Shown here piece by piece: positions 17,313 through 26,067 of a stretch of 64,000 nt of DNA (positions are counted from its first letter, which is position 1; each line of letters starts with the position of its first letter). The notes beneath the pieces are model-generated. The model saw only the letters and a program-made list of their open reading frames with translations, searched no databases and had not been told where the DNA came from. Source of the stretch: Fodinibacter sp963707895. Lineage in GTDB: Bacteria; Actinomycetota; Actinomycetes; Actinomycetales; Dermatophilaceae. Position numbers and translations under genes: made by a program. The DNA lies in the NCBI GenBank assembly GCA_963707895.1, contig CAVPRS010000003.1, positions 372,001-436,000 of the forward strand, in the 5' to 3' direction.

Positions 17313-18100
17313 GACCGGTCTCCCGCCGCGGTGACCGCGCCGACACCGTGCGGCTCCTCGTGGGTCGGTTCCGCCTCCGACTCCTCGAGGTGACCCACGT
17401 CCCCGTAGGCCACGAGGTCGAGCCCGCCCTCGGATGTCGGCCGGTAGACGGTGAGCGAGCAGTTGCCCAGCGGTGTGCTGCCGTCGATGCGGAGCAGCTC
17501 CTGCTCGGTGAGCGACTCGAGCAGGAAGCGGAACGCCATGATCACCGCCTGGTGGGTGAACACCCACACCCGCCGGCCCGCGTGCTCGCTGCGGACGTCG
17601 GTGAGCACGCTGCGCACCCGGAGCACGACGTCGGTCCAGCTCTCCCCGCCCGGCGGGCGGTAGTAGAACTTGCCCATGGCCGCACGGCGGGCGGCCTCCT
17701 CGGGGTAGGTGTCCTTGATCCCCTGGCCCGTCATCCCGTCGAACAGACCCAGGTCGCGCTCGCGAAGGCGTTCGTCGAGCACGGGCCGTGGGGACTCCTG
17801 CCAGCCGTTCAGGGCGTGCTCCATCGTGCTGGACGCGCGCACGTAGGGGGAACCCAGCACGACCTCGGGACGCTTGTCGGTCGGCAGCTCGGCAAGGTGG
17901 CGGCCGAGCGCCCTGGCCTGCTCGACTCCGTTGTCGGACAAGGGTGTGTCCGGGTCGCGGTAGTCGAGATCGAGACGTGCGAGCCCCTTCTCTCCGGCCT
18001 CGGTCGCCGCCAGGTTGCCGATGCTCTCCCCGTGCCGCACCAGCACCAGCTCGGCCAGCGGAGCGGGCACCCTGCTCGGGTCACGACCGTTTTCGTCCAT
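17309..18100 (-). CDS. histidine phosphatase family protein
   Basis: 263 residues from ATG 18100, with GGAGG upstream. The phosphohistidine motif is VRHGES (H23), the second active-site His is in WVFTHQAVI, and ERDLGLFDGMTG gives the conserved acid region. This is the cofactor-dependent phosphoglycerate mutase/phosphatase superfamily; the substrate is unknown. It overlaps the dehydratase gene by 4 bases. The SigB-type promoter upstream would also serve the dehydratase. Confidence 0.9.
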   Translation of the reverse strand: MDENGRDPSRVPAPLAELVLVRHGESIGNLAATEAGEKGLARLDLDYRDPDTPLSDNGVEQARALGRHLAELPTDKRPEVVLGSPYVRASSTMEHALNGWQESPRPVLDERLRERDLGLFDGMTGQGIKDTYPEEAARRAAMGKFYYRPPGGESWTDVVLRVRSVLTDVRSEHAGRRVWVFTHQAVIMAFRFLLESLTEQELLRIDGSTPLGNCSLTVYRPTSEGGLDLVAYGDVGHLEESEAEPTHEEPHGVGAVTAAGDRS

Positions 18101-18123
18101 CCCATGCACCTCCCCGGTTCCCC

Positions 18124-18148
18124 TACCCATCAGGAATGCGGACGACCC
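18124..18148 (-). promoter_or_regulatory. SigB/SigF-type promoter of the histidine phosphatase operon
   Basis: On the minus strand GGGT-N16-GGGTA, with the -10 about 24 bases before the ATG at 18100. Confidence 0.55.
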
Positions 18149-18209
18149 TACGGGCGGCGCCGCACCCGCGGGGCTCTGCGCCCGACGGCATTTCGGTGCA
18201 CCCCGGACC

Positions 18210-18234
18210 GGTTCGCAGACCCTTGGTCGGGGTA
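18210..18234 (+). promoter_or_regulatory. SigB/SigF-type promoter of the acyl-CoA dehydrogenase operon
   Basis: GGTT-N16-GGGTA. The -10 ends 11 bases before the ATG at 18246 and no Shine-Dalgarno is visible, so the operon mRNA would be nearly leaderless. It diverges from the histidine phosphatase promoter. Confidence 0.55.
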
Positions 18235-18245
18235 GGGCAGTCGCG

Positions 18246-19274
18246 ATGAACTCCGCCGCCCTCCCCTGGTCCTTCTCCGGCTGGGGTGACGAGATCCTCG
18301 TCGGCCCGGCCCGCGACGTGGCCGGCGACGTCGACGGCTCGCTCGAGTTGGCGCGTACCCACGACGACGTGGCCCGGTCGATGGGACACGACACGTGGCG
18401 ACTGTTCTCCGCCCTGGCCACCCTGGGCAGCGTCGACCTCACCACCGCCCGCGCGGTCGAGCCGCACTGGGACGCGGTCGCCATCCTCGACCAGGCCGGC
18501 GTCCACGGCCCCGAGACCGCGACCTGGGGCGTCTACGCGGCAGGACCCCCCGGCACCAGCCTCGCGGCGAGGCACCTGGCCGACGGTGGCTGGCGGCTGT
18601 CCGGCACGAAGCCCTGGTGCTCGCTCGCCGACCGGGTCTCGCACGCACTGGTCACGGCCTCCGTCGAGGGCTCGCCCCCAGGGTTGTTCGCCGTGGCACT
18701 GGGCCGACCCGGCGTGGCCGTCGACTCGGGCGCGTGGGTGCCACGAGGGCTGCGCGACATCACGACGAGCACGGTGACCTTCGACGACGTCCCGGCCGAC
18801 CCGGTCGGCGGGCCGGGGTGGTACCTCGAGCGCCCCGGCTTCGCCTGGGGCGGCATCGGGGTGGCCGCCGTCTGGTTCGGGGGCGCCGCGGCGGTGGCCG
18901 GCGCACTGTGGGACGCCGCCCGCTCGCGACCTCCCGACCAGGTGGCCCTCATGCACCTCGGCGCGTGCGACGTCGCCCTGCACACCACGCTGCTCTGCCT
19001 GCGCGACGCCGCCGCGCGGATCGACGCCGGTGCGGCCGGCGGGCCGGTGCTCGCGGGCCGGGTCCGCGCCCAGGCCGCTCGGTGCGCCGAGGAGGTGCTC
19101 GGCACGGTCGGCCATGCGCTGGGGCCGGGACCGCTCGCGCTCGACCCGGTGCACGCCGCCCGGGTCGCCGACCTCACGCTCTACGTGCGCCAGCACCACG
19201 CCGAACGCGACCTGGCGGCCCTCGGGCGGTCGGTCACACCCGACGCCGCCCAGCGGCCCGGTGGGGCACCGTGA
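18246..19274 (+). CDS. acyl-CoA dehydrogenase-like flavoprotein
   Basis: 342 residues. The middle has acyl-CoA dehydrogenase features: TWGVYAAGPPGTSLAAR and WRLSGTKPWCSLADRVSHALVTA (substrate/FAD loop), then the beta-barrel segment ending DITTSTVTFDDVPAD, then a helical C-terminal domain. It is shorter than typical members (380-400), the N-terminal helices are reduced, and I could not identify a clear catalytic Glu. It is the first of three coupled genes (GTGA overlap) with a PIG-L/methyltransferase and a glycosyltransferase. Confidence 0.82.
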   Translation: MNSAALPWSFSGWGDEILVGPARDVAGDVDGSLELARTHDDVARSMGHDTWRLFSALATLGSVDLTTARAVEPHWDAVAILDQAGVHGPETATWGVYAAGPPGTSLAARHLADGGWRLSGTKPWCSLADRVSHALVTASVEGSPPGLFAVALGRPGVAVDSGAWVPRGLRDITTSTVTFDDVPADPVGGPGWYLERPGFAWGGIGVAAVWFGGAAAVAGALWDAARSRPPDQVALMHLGACDVALHTTLLCLRDAAARIDAGAAGGPVLAGRVRAQAARCAEEVLGTVGHALGPGPLALDPVHAARVADLTLYVRQHHAERDLAALGRSVTPDAAQRPGGAP

Positions 19275-20671
19275 CGCTGACCCCGGTGCCGTTCCAGCAC
19301 ACCGACCCGGGAACACCGGAGAGCACCTGGCTCACCGACGAACGCTGGGACGACGTCCCCGTACTCGACCTCACGGCCGTGGCGCGTCGCTACCGCCGGG
19401 TGCTGGTGGTCGCCGCACATCCCGATGACGAGACGCTCGGGGTCGGCGGGCTGATGGCCGACCTCGCCGACCGCGGGGTGACCCTCGACGTGCTCGTGGC
19501 CACCGACGGCGAGCGGTCGCACCCCGTCCGCGGCAGCGGGGCACGTCGCTCCCTGGCGGCCCGACGGCGTGCCGAGGTGGAGCGTGCGGTGGCTCGGCTC
19601 GGCGCCGGGCGACCGACCCACGTCGGCGTCCCGGACGGCGAGCTGGAGCGCCACACGGACACGGTCGTCGACGCGGTGCGGGCACGTTCGGACCCCGACA
19701 CCCTGGTGCTGGCTCCGTGGCTCGCCGACGGGCACGCCGACCACGACGCCCTCGGCCGCGCCTGTTCGACCGCGGTGTCACACACCGGCGCCGACCTCGC
19801 CTACTACCCGATCTGGCTCTGGCACTGGGGGTCACCGGATGCCCTGCCCTGGCGGGACGTCGTCGCGAGCGAGAGCTCCCGCGTGGCGTCGTGGCGCAAG
19901 CGGGTCGCGCTGCAGGAGTTCCCGTCACAGACCACCGCGTGGGTCGACCCCGGCGACCCGGGCGCGTCGTCCCTCCCGGTGCTGGGCTCGACAGCCCTCG
20001 AGCGCGCGCACCGCCTGGTCGAGACGCTGGTCGACCCAACCCACACGCTGCCCACCGTCTCTCGCGACCGCCTGGACCGCCGCGGCGCGGCACGGGCGCA
20101 GCGGTTCGACGCGATGTACGACGAGGGTGACGACCCGTGGCAGATCGCCGGATCCTTCTACGAGGAGCGCCGCCGCGCACTCGTGCTGGGTCTCCTCGGC
20201 TGCCGACGCTTTGGTCGCGCACTCGAGATCGGCTGCGCCGACGGTCAGCTCACGCAGGCCCTGCTCGAGCGGTGCGACGACGTGGTCGCGCTCGACACCA
20301 GCCACCGCGCGGTGACCACGGCTCGCACCCGCGCGCCGCGGGCCACGGTGGAGCAGGGCATGGCACCGATGGACCTGCCGTCAGGACCCTTCGACCTCGT
20401 GCTGCTCTCGGAGGTGGGGTACTTCCTCTCCCCTCTCGAGCTGGTCGCGACCCTTCGGCGCTGCGAGGCTGCGCTCGCGCCGGGTGGCGAGCTCCTGCTG
20501 TGCCACTGGCAACACCCCACCCGGGACGTGCCGCTCGACGGCCGGCTCGTCCATGAACAGGCAGCCTCGATGCTCCGGACCGGCCGCCGCGCCTCCTACG
20601 TGGACGAGGACGTGCGGATCGACGTCTGGAGCGACGGCCCGTCCGTCGCACGCCGCGAGGGTCGCACGTGA
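19271..20671 (+). CDS. bifunctional PIG-L deacetylase / SAM-dependent methyltransferase
   Basis: 466 residues in one frame. Residues about 40-240 are a PIG-L family N-deacetylase: the zinc site AHPDDE (49-54) and the GHADHDALG motif. Residues about 295-460 are a class I methyltransferase: ALEIGCADGQ (SAM loop, about 317-326), VALDTS (acidic), FDLVLLSEVGYFLS and LAPGGELLLCHW. A joined deacetylase/methyltransferase points to work on an N-acetylated sugar or glycan. The GTG overlaps the preceding stop by 4 bases and the stop overlaps the next gene by 4. Confidence 0.9.
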   Translation: MTLTPVPFQHTDPGTPESTWLTDERWDDVPVLDLTAVARRYRRVLVVAAHPDDETLGVGGLMADLADRGVTLDVLVATDGERSHPVRGSGARRSLAARRRAEVERAVARLGAGRPTHVGVPDGELERHTDTVVDAVRARSDPDTLVLAPWLADGHADHDALGRACSTAVSHTGADLAYYPIWLWHWGSPDALPWRDVVASESSRVASWRKRVALQEFPSQTTAWVDPGDPGASSLPVLGSTALERAHRLVETLVDPTHTLPTVSRDRLDRRGAARAQRFDAMYDEGDDPWQIAGSFYEERRRALVLGLLGCRRFGRALEIGCADGQLTQALLERCDDVVALDTSHRAVTTARTRAPRATVEQGMAPMDLPSGPFDLVLLSEVGYFLSPLELVATLRRCEAALAPGGELLLCHWQHPTRDVPLDGRLVHEQAASMLRTGRRASYVDEDVRIDVWSDGPSVARREGRT

Positions 20672-21369
20672 CGGCTGTCGACCACGTCGTCGTCGCCATC
20701 CCGGCCCGCGACGAGGAGTCGTTGCTCCCGGCCTGCCTGCGCAGCGTCAGCGCCGCGGTCACCACACTGCGCGAGGCGCGCGCCGGCATCCACCTGGTGG
20801 TTGCCGTCGCCCTCGACGGCTGCACCGACGGGTCTGCCCGGGTCCTCGGGGACTGGGACGCCGCGACGGTGGTGCTGCCGGGCCGGGGAGTGGGCGCGGC
20901 CCGGGATGCAGCCATCGAGCGGGGCCTGTCGGCGCTGCGGATGCCGCCCGAGGCGGCGACGTGGGTGGCCTGCACCGACGCCGACACCGTCGTGCCCAGC
21001 CGCTGGCTGGTGCGTCACGTCATGTGGGCCGAGCGGGGTGCCGACCTGGTCATCGGCACCGCGGAACCAGTGGGTGTCGCGCGCGGAGAGGCGCTGGCCG
21101 CGTGGCACGCCCGGCACCAGCTCGTCGAGGGCCACACCCAGGTGCACGGGGCGAACCTCGGGGTCCGCGCCGACCGGTGGCGGCAGGTCGGCGGCTTCGG
21201 ACAGCGCCAGGTGGGTGAGGACGTCGACCTGGTCGAGCGGGTGCGCAGGATCACCGGTCGCTGGGTGGCCACCGACACCACCCGGGTGTTGACCTCCGGC
21301 CGGCCGCGCAGCCGGGTCGACGGTGGCTTCGCCGACTACCTGCGCGACCTCGACGCCGAGACCGGCTGA
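20668..21369 (+). CDS. family 2 glycosyltransferase
   Basis: 233 residues with a GT-A fold: VVVAIPARDEESLLPACLRSV at the N-terminus, DGCTDGSA, WVACTDADTVVPSRWL with the DxD motif (about 98-100), and GEDVDLVERV as the catalytic-base region. No membrane segment is visible, so it is probably cytoplasmic. It is the last gene of the operon and overlaps its neighbour by GTGA. A 19-bp hairpin follows. Confidence 0.9.
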   Translation: MTAVDHVVVAIPARDEESLLPACLRSVSAAVTTLREARAGIHLVVAVALDGCTDGSARVLGDWDAATVVLPGRGVGAARDAAIERGLSALRMPPEAATWVACTDADTVVPSRWLVRHVMWAERGADLVIGTAEPVGVARGEALAAWHARHQLVEGHTQVHGANLGVRADRWRQVGGFGQRQVGEDVDLVERVRRITGRWVATDTTRVLTSGRPRSRVDGGFADYLRDLDAETG

Positions 21370-21406
21370 GCGATGGGCCTGACGACGCACTGACCCGTCG
21401 AGGTCG

Positions 21407-21448
21407 CACGACGCGCTGACGTCCGGCCGCGGACGTCAGCGCGTCGTG
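21407..21448. terminator. 19-bp perfect hairpin
   Basis: CACGACGCGCTGACGTCCG (21407-21425) pairs perfectly with 21430-21448 across a 4-base loop. It ends the three-gene operon; as it is symmetric it would block read-through in both directions. This is the strongest hairpin in the window. Confidence 0.8.
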
Positions 21449-21514
21449 GACTCTCGACCGGCAGGGATGGCGGTGGGCACCGTTCGTGGACGCCGGATCG
21501 GGCAGACTGCCCGC

Positions 21515-22975
21515 ATGTCGCTCCCCGATCCGGCACTCGTCGTGCTGGTCGGTGCCTCGGCCTCGGGGAAGTCGACCTGGGCGGCGCAGCACTACCGCGC
21601 CGAGGAGGTCGTCTCCTCCGACGCCCTGCGTGCGGTCGTGGGCAGCGGACCGCACGACCTCGACGCCTCCACCGACGCGTTCGCCGTGCTCGAGGCCGTC
21701 GTCACGGCCCGGCTCGGCCGTGGCCTGACCACCGTGGTCGACACCCTCGGCTTCGATGCCGGCCGGCGTCGCGGCTGGCTCTCGCAGGCCCGGGCAGCCG
21801 GCCTGCCGGCCGTGGCGGTGCTGCTCGACACACCCGACGAGGTGTGCCGGGCCCGCAACGCCGAGCGGGACCGGCCGATCCCGGCGCGGGCGCTGGCCGG
21901 GCAGCTCACCCGTCGCCGCGAGGTCGCGACCGAGCTCGCCGACGAGGGGTGGGACCTCGTCGAGCGGGTCGAGCTCGGCCCCGGCGAGGTCGCCGAGGCG
22001 CCCCCGGCCCCGGCCGCCGCCGTGTCGGAGGGCGAGCGCACGGCATCCACCGGGGTGGAGGTGCTGCTCCAGGTCTCGCGCTTCCCGTGGGGCGAGGACC
22101 CGATGGCGTGGCTGCGCGACATGGCCCTCGCGGCGGACGAGGCGGGGTTCGCCGGTCTGGCCCTGATGGACCACCTGATCCAGATCCCGCAGGTCGGTCG
22201 GGCGTGGGACCCGATCCCGGAGCCGTGGGTGGCGCTGGGGGCGATCGCTGGGCTCGGCACCGGGCTGAGGCTCGGCACGCTGTGCACTCCGGTCAGCTTC
22301 CGCGAACCCGGGATCACGGCCAAGGCCGCGGCAACCCTGTCGGCACTCAACGGTGGCCGCGCCTTCGTCGGCATCGGCGCGGGGTGGTGGGAGCGCGAGC
22401 ACGCCGCCTACACCCTGCCCTTCCTGCCCGCGGCCGAGCGGCTGGATGACGTGGAGCGCGGCATCCGCGTGATGCGGGCCCTGTGGGCGCCGGGCACGAA
22501 GGCCTTCTCGGACGGAGGGGTGTGGCTGCCCGAGACCACGTGCTACCCGCGTCCCCTCGGCCCCATCCCGGTCATCGTGGGCGGCAGCGGCGAGCGCCGC
22601 ACCCTGCGGATCGCGGCCGAGCTGGGCGACGCGTGCAACCTGGTCACGTCGGACCCCGAGGTGCTGCGGCACAAGATCTCGGTGCTGCGAGCGCACTGCG
22701 CCGACGTGGGCCGCGACCCGGCAGAGGTCGCCGTCACCGTGCTCGACCTGCCGGTGGTCGGCCGCGACCGCGACGACGTCTGGGCGCGGGTCGAGCGCCT
22801 GCGGGGGCGGACGGCGGCCGCCGCCTTCGCCGCCCGGCGGCACGCCGGCACGGTGGCCGAGCAGCGCGAGAGGCACGCTGGCCTGGCCGAGCTGGGCGTC
22901 TCGACGGTCTTCCTCAGCACCCCCGACCTCGACGGTCCGGACGACGTGCTCGACCTGGCGGGCCTGAACGCCTGA
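21515..22975 (+). CDS. fusion of P-loop kinase-like domain and LLM-class oxidoreductase
   Basis: 486 residues in an uninterrupted frame. Residues 1-160 are a PNK/adenylate-kinase-like AAA domain: Walker A GASASGKS (13-20), SSDALRAVVG (the switch after the P-loop), TVVDTLGFDAGRRRGW and a lid-like NAERDRPIPARAL. Residues about 182-480 are an LLM flavin-dependent oxidoreductase (VEVLLQVSRFPWGED, GGRAFVGIGAGWWEREH, VIVGGSGERRTLRIAAELGDACNLV), F420-like. The domains are joined by an Ala/Pro-rich linker. The combination is unusual; phosphorylation of a substrate or cofactor followed by redox is one idea. Confidence 0.85.
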   Translation: MSLPDPALVVLVGASASGKSTWAAQHYRAEEVVSSDALRAVVGSGPHDLDASTDAFAVLEAVVTARLGRGLTTVVDTLGFDAGRRRGWLSQARAAGLPAVAVLLDTPDEVCRARNAERDRPIPARALAGQLTRRREVATELADEGWDLVERVELGPGEVAEAPPAPAAAVSEGERTASTGVEVLLQVSRFPWGEDPMAWLRDMALAADEAGFAGLALMDHLIQIPQVGRAWDPIPEPWVALGAIAGLGTGLRLGTLCTPVSFREPGITAKAAATLSALNGGRAFVGIGAGWWEREHAAYTLPFLPAAERLDDVERGIRVMRALWAPGTKAFSDGGVWLPETTCYPRPLGPIPVIVGGSGERRTLRIAAELGDACNLVTSDPEVLRHKISVLRAHCADVGRDPAEVAVTVLDLPVVGRDRDDVWARVERLRGRTAAAAFAARRHAGTVAEQRERHAGLAELGVSTVFLSTPDLDGPDDVLDLAGLNA

Positions 22976-23171
22976 GCGATTGCAGGTGACGGCGCCGGAG
23001 ACGGGTAGGGAAGAGATGGTCGGCGCGCGCCGTCGCCTCCCTGAGAGACACCTGAGGCACCAGGCTCGACGGGCGTCGAGGTCACGAGCCAAAGAGCCCC
23101 GATGACGCCCAGGAAGGTGCAATCGTCAGCTATCCGATCAGTAACGACGACAACGGCGGAGGGGGCCACGC

Positions 23172-23372
23172 ATGCGTTACCAGTTCATCGTCCAGGGTTC
23201 GGTGTCCGATGCCGTCGCCGAGGACCTGCCGGAGATGACGTGCACCTCGTACCCGACCGGGGGCACCTCGCTCCACGGTCCGGTTCGTGACGAGGCCGAC
23301 GTCTCGAGCGTCCTGGCCCGCATGCTCGACCACGGCCTGTCCGTGGTGGAGTTCCGGTCCCTTCCCGACTGA
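23172..23372 (+). CDS. small protein family member 3 (66 aa)
   Basis: 66 residues from ATG, preceded by a GGAGG-rich stretch. It begins MRYQFIVQG, then an amphipathic helix, a PTGGTSLHGPVRDEADVSSVLARML core and a GLSVVEFRSLPD end. It is about two-thirds identical to the gene at 38681-38881 and shares the G-V-x-D and GL-x-VVE-x-R-x-LP pattern with the pair at 15.1-15.5 kb. A GGGTA lies about 170 bases upstream but has no clear -35 partner. Confidence 0.8.
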   Translation: MRYQFIVQGSVSDAVAEDLPEMTCTSYPTGGTSLHGPVRDEADVSSVLARMLDHGLSVVEFRSLPD

Positions 23373-23391
23373 CGTCCGCACGCCCGATCCG

Positions 23392-24063
23392 CTAGGCGCC
23401 GACGTCCCGAGGGTCGAGGAGCGCGCGGATCATGGCGGTCAGCGGGGGGACCAGCTCGATCGTCTCGACCGAGGCAAGTGGCTCCAGGTCGGTTCGCGAC
23501 CGCAGCAGGGCGATGCCGAGGGCCGCACTGATGGCGAGCTGGGCCCCGAGCACGAGCCGCTCCCTGGCCGGTCCATCGCCATCGCCGGTGGCCGCCTCGG
23601 CGACGTCGGCGAGCCGCACGGCATAGGTGCGCAGGGTCTCGAACCGGATCTGCTCGGCCCGCTCGTCGCCTGAGCTGCGCAGCAGCAGCACGAGCTGGTT
23701 GGGGTGCTCTGCACTGGACGGGCCGGTCAGCTGCTCGGCCATCCTCAGTGCCACCTCCTCGAGCGTCGTCGCCGGTGGGGTGGCACCGAGCTCGGTGGAG
23801 ACCCCGGTGAGGCACTCCTCGAACAGCCCTTCCTTGGAGTCGAAGTAGCGGCTGATCAGGGCCGCGTTGACCCCGACATCGTCGGCGATCTCACGAACCG
23901 TGGTCGCGGCGTAGCCCTGGAGGGCGAAACGGTGCAGTGCGGCTCGCAGCAGCAGGCGCCTGGTCTGCGCCGCGTCGCGTCGGCGCGGCAGGGTCGCTGC
24001 CGGTCCACCTGCCCCGACGGGCGTGGCCGCGGTCGGGGAAGGGTGGGCGCTGCCGGCATCCAT
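23392..24063 (-). CDS. TetR family regulator of the adjacent MFS pump
   Basis: 223 residues from ATG 24063 (AGAGGA upstream). The N-terminal HTH (about 45-75, TVREIADDVGVNAALISRYFDSKEGLF) is a canonical TetR DNA-binding domain; the C-terminal 140 residues form the ligand-binding helical domain. It diverges from the MFS transporter at 24190, and the shared intergenic region holds two palindromic sites, so it probably represses the transporter and itself until a substrate drug binds. Confidence 0.92.
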   Translation of the reverse strand: MDAGSAHPSPTAATPVGAGGPAATLPRRRDAAQTRRLLLRAALHRFALQGYAATTVREIADDVGVNAALISRYFDSKEGLFEECLTGVSTELGATPPATTLEEVALRMAEQLTGPSSAEHPNQLVLLLRSSGDERAEQIRFETLRTYAVRLADVAEAATGDGDGPARERLVLGAQLAISAALGIALLRSRTDLEPLASVETIELVPPLTAMIRALLDPRDVGA

Positions 24064-24108
24064 GATGGGTCCTCTCGTCCCGACCACAGTAGCGGCCGGA
24101 TCGCCCAA

Positions 24109-24168
24109 GTAAACGTGTGTTGACTTCCTCGTTGACCCACCGCATACTGGTAGTCAACAAACGTATAC
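24109..24168 (+). promoter_or_regulatory. MFS promoter flanked by twin TetR operators
   Basis: The transporter promoter is TTGACT (24120-24125)-N17-CATACT (24143-24148). GTAAACGTGTGTTGAC (24109-24124) overlaps the -35, and its near-mirror GTCAACAAACGTATAC (24153-24168) lies just downstream of the -10; the two are inverted copies with 14 of 16 matches, and each is itself a partial palindrome. A repressor bound at both would block the promoter. Confidence 0.7.
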
Positions 24169-24189
24169 ATCGAGGTCCCCAGGAGCACC

Positions 24190-25809
24190 ATGTCCATCTC
24201 CGTCGAGGAGTCGACCCCGGCCAACCGGCCGACCGATCTCCACGAATCACCCGAGCCCCGTTCCGGCGGAGGGCTGCTGGTCCTGTACCTGTCGCTGGGC
24301 GGCCTCGCCTTCGCCGTGCTCCAGTCCCTGGTCGCCCCGGCCCTGCCCGTGCTCGCCCAGGATCTCCAGGTCACCACCGCCGACGCCAGCTGGGTGCTCA
24401 CCGCCTACCTCCTAGCCGCCTCGGTGCTCACCCCGATCCTCGGGCGGCTCGGCGACATCGTCGGCAAGCGCCGAGTGCTCATCGGGGTCCTCGCCACCCT
24501 CGCCATCGGCACTCTCGTCGCGGCACTGGCCCCGAGCCTCGCGGTGCTGATCGTCGCCCGGGTGCTCCAGGGCTCCGCCGGCGCGATCCTGCCGCTGTCG
24601 ATCGGCATGGTGCGCGACGAGCTGCCCCGCGAGAGGGTCAGCGTCACCGTGGGCCTGCTGTCGGCCATCTTCGGCGTCGGGGCGGGCGTCGGCATCGTCG
24701 CCGCAGGCCCGATCGTCGAACACCTGTCGTGGCACTGGCTGTTCTGGCTGCCCCTCGTGCTCGTCGTCATCGCGCTGCTCGGTGCCGTGTTCGGCATGAA
24801 GGAGTCTCCCGTTCGCACGCCCGGACGGCTCGACTGGCTCGGCGCCGGCATCCTGTCGGTCGGCCTGGTGGCGGCACTGCTCGCCATCAGCAAGGGTCAG
24901 GCCTGGGGCTGGATGGAGACGAAGACACTGTCACTGTTCGTGATCGGGGTCGTGGCACTCGTCGTGTTCGTCCTGGTCGAGCTGCGGGTACGCGAGCCGC
25001 TCATCGACATGCGGCTGATCGCCAACCGTGGCGTGTGGGCCACCAACCTCGTCGCCCTGGCCCTCGGCTTCGCGATGTTCGGCACGTTCCTGCTGATGCC
25101 GACCCTGCTCGAACTTCCCACCGCCACCGGCTACGGCTTCGGGAAGTCGGTCTCGCAGGCCGGCCTGTTCCTCCTGCCCACCGTGGTCATGATGGTCGTC
25201 TTCGGACCGCTCTCCGGCATCCTCGACCGGCGCTTCGGCCCGAAGGTCCCGCTCTTCCTCGGCACCCTCCTGGTCGTCGGCGCCTTCGCCCTGCCGGCGA
25301 TCGGCCACGGGTCGCTCTGGCAGCTGCTCGGCTCCGGGATCCTCACCGGCGCCGGCATCGGCCTGGCCTTCGCGGCGATGTCGAACGCCATCATCGAGAG
25401 CGTGCCCGCTGCGCAGACCGGTGAGGCGACCGGCGTGAACGCGATCGCCCGAACCATCGGGAGCAGCATCGGCACGGCGGTCGTCGCGGCCGTCATCACC
25501 TCGCACAGCACGCCCACCGGCCTGCCCACCGACGAGGCCTTCACCGCCGGCTTCTGGGTGTGCGCCGGCGTCGCCGTGCTCGCGGTCCTCGCGTCGCTCG
25601 CGCTGCCCTCGGCGCGGCACCGGCGGGCGCAGGCCCTGGCCGCCGGTGTCGACGACCTGCCGCCGGCACCCGTCGAGCTTCACGTCCCCCACCCGCACCT
25701 GCCGCACCTGGGCCACCACGGGCCTTCCGAGGGGGATGTCGCGGGGCAGCCCGACGAGGCGTCGTCACCTCGCGTCCTGACCGGCGGCGTCGCGGACGAC
25801 GTGAAATAG
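24190..25809 (+). CDS. MFS drug exporter of the DHA2 (14-TMS) type
   Basis: 539 residues with about 14 hydrophobic helices. The MFS signatures are GRLGDIVGKRRVLI (motif A, after TM2) and the antiporter motif C region FGVGAGVGIVAAGPIVEHLSWHWLFWLP. The N-terminus is a polar 35-residue tail, and the C-terminus a long His/Pro-rich tail (VPHPHLPHLGHHG) of unknown role that may bind metal. It is controlled by the divergent TetR, and probably exports a lipophilic compound using the proton gradient. Confidence 0.93.
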   Translation: MSISVEESTPANRPTDLHESPEPRSGGGLLVLYLSLGGLAFAVLQSLVAPALPVLAQDLQVTTADASWVLTAYLLAASVLTPILGRLGDIVGKRRVLIGVLATLAIGTLVAALAPSLAVLIVARVLQGSAGAILPLSIGMVRDELPRERVSVTVGLLSAIFGVGAGVGIVAAGPIVEHLSWHWLFWLPLVLVVIALLGAVFGMKESPVRTPGRLDWLGAGILSVGLVAALLAISKGQAWGWMETKTLSLFVIGVVALVVFVLVELRVREPLIDMRLIANRGVWATNLVALALGFAMFGTFLLMPTLLELPTATGYGFGKSVSQAGLFLLPTVVMMVVFGPLSGILDRRFGPKVPLFLGTLLVVGAFALPAIGHGSLWQLLGSGILTGAGIGLAFAAMSNAIIESVPAAQTGEATGVNAIARTIGSSIGTAVVAAVITSHSTPTGLPTDEAFTAGFWVCAGVAVLAVLASLALPSARHRRAQALAAGVDDLPPAPVELHVPHPHLPHLGHHGPSEGDVAGQPDEASSPRVLTGGVADDVK

Positions 25810-26067
25810 GGGCCAACGACGGGTGAACTCACGGCGCACCGCCTTGTGCCCACGGTGTGCCGTTGGCAGGGTCGTGCTGCGGACGAGGTGTTGCCCCGTC
25901 CCGGAGGGAGGCAGCCCCGGCTGCTGCGTCCACAACTCGGCGCGGGGGCCACGTCCCTCCTGGCTCGTCCACCGGTCCGGACGCAGGGTGCTGCTGCTCC
26001 CGTCCGGTGGGCGAGCGGCCCGTCCGGGCCATTGCGCGCAGCGCGCGCCGTCGCCGATCCTTGGTGC

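Noticed and set aside
22984..23007. SigB-type promoter upstream of the small protein at 23172
   Set aside because: GGGTA is present but the -35 is weak and the distance to the gene is about 170 bases.
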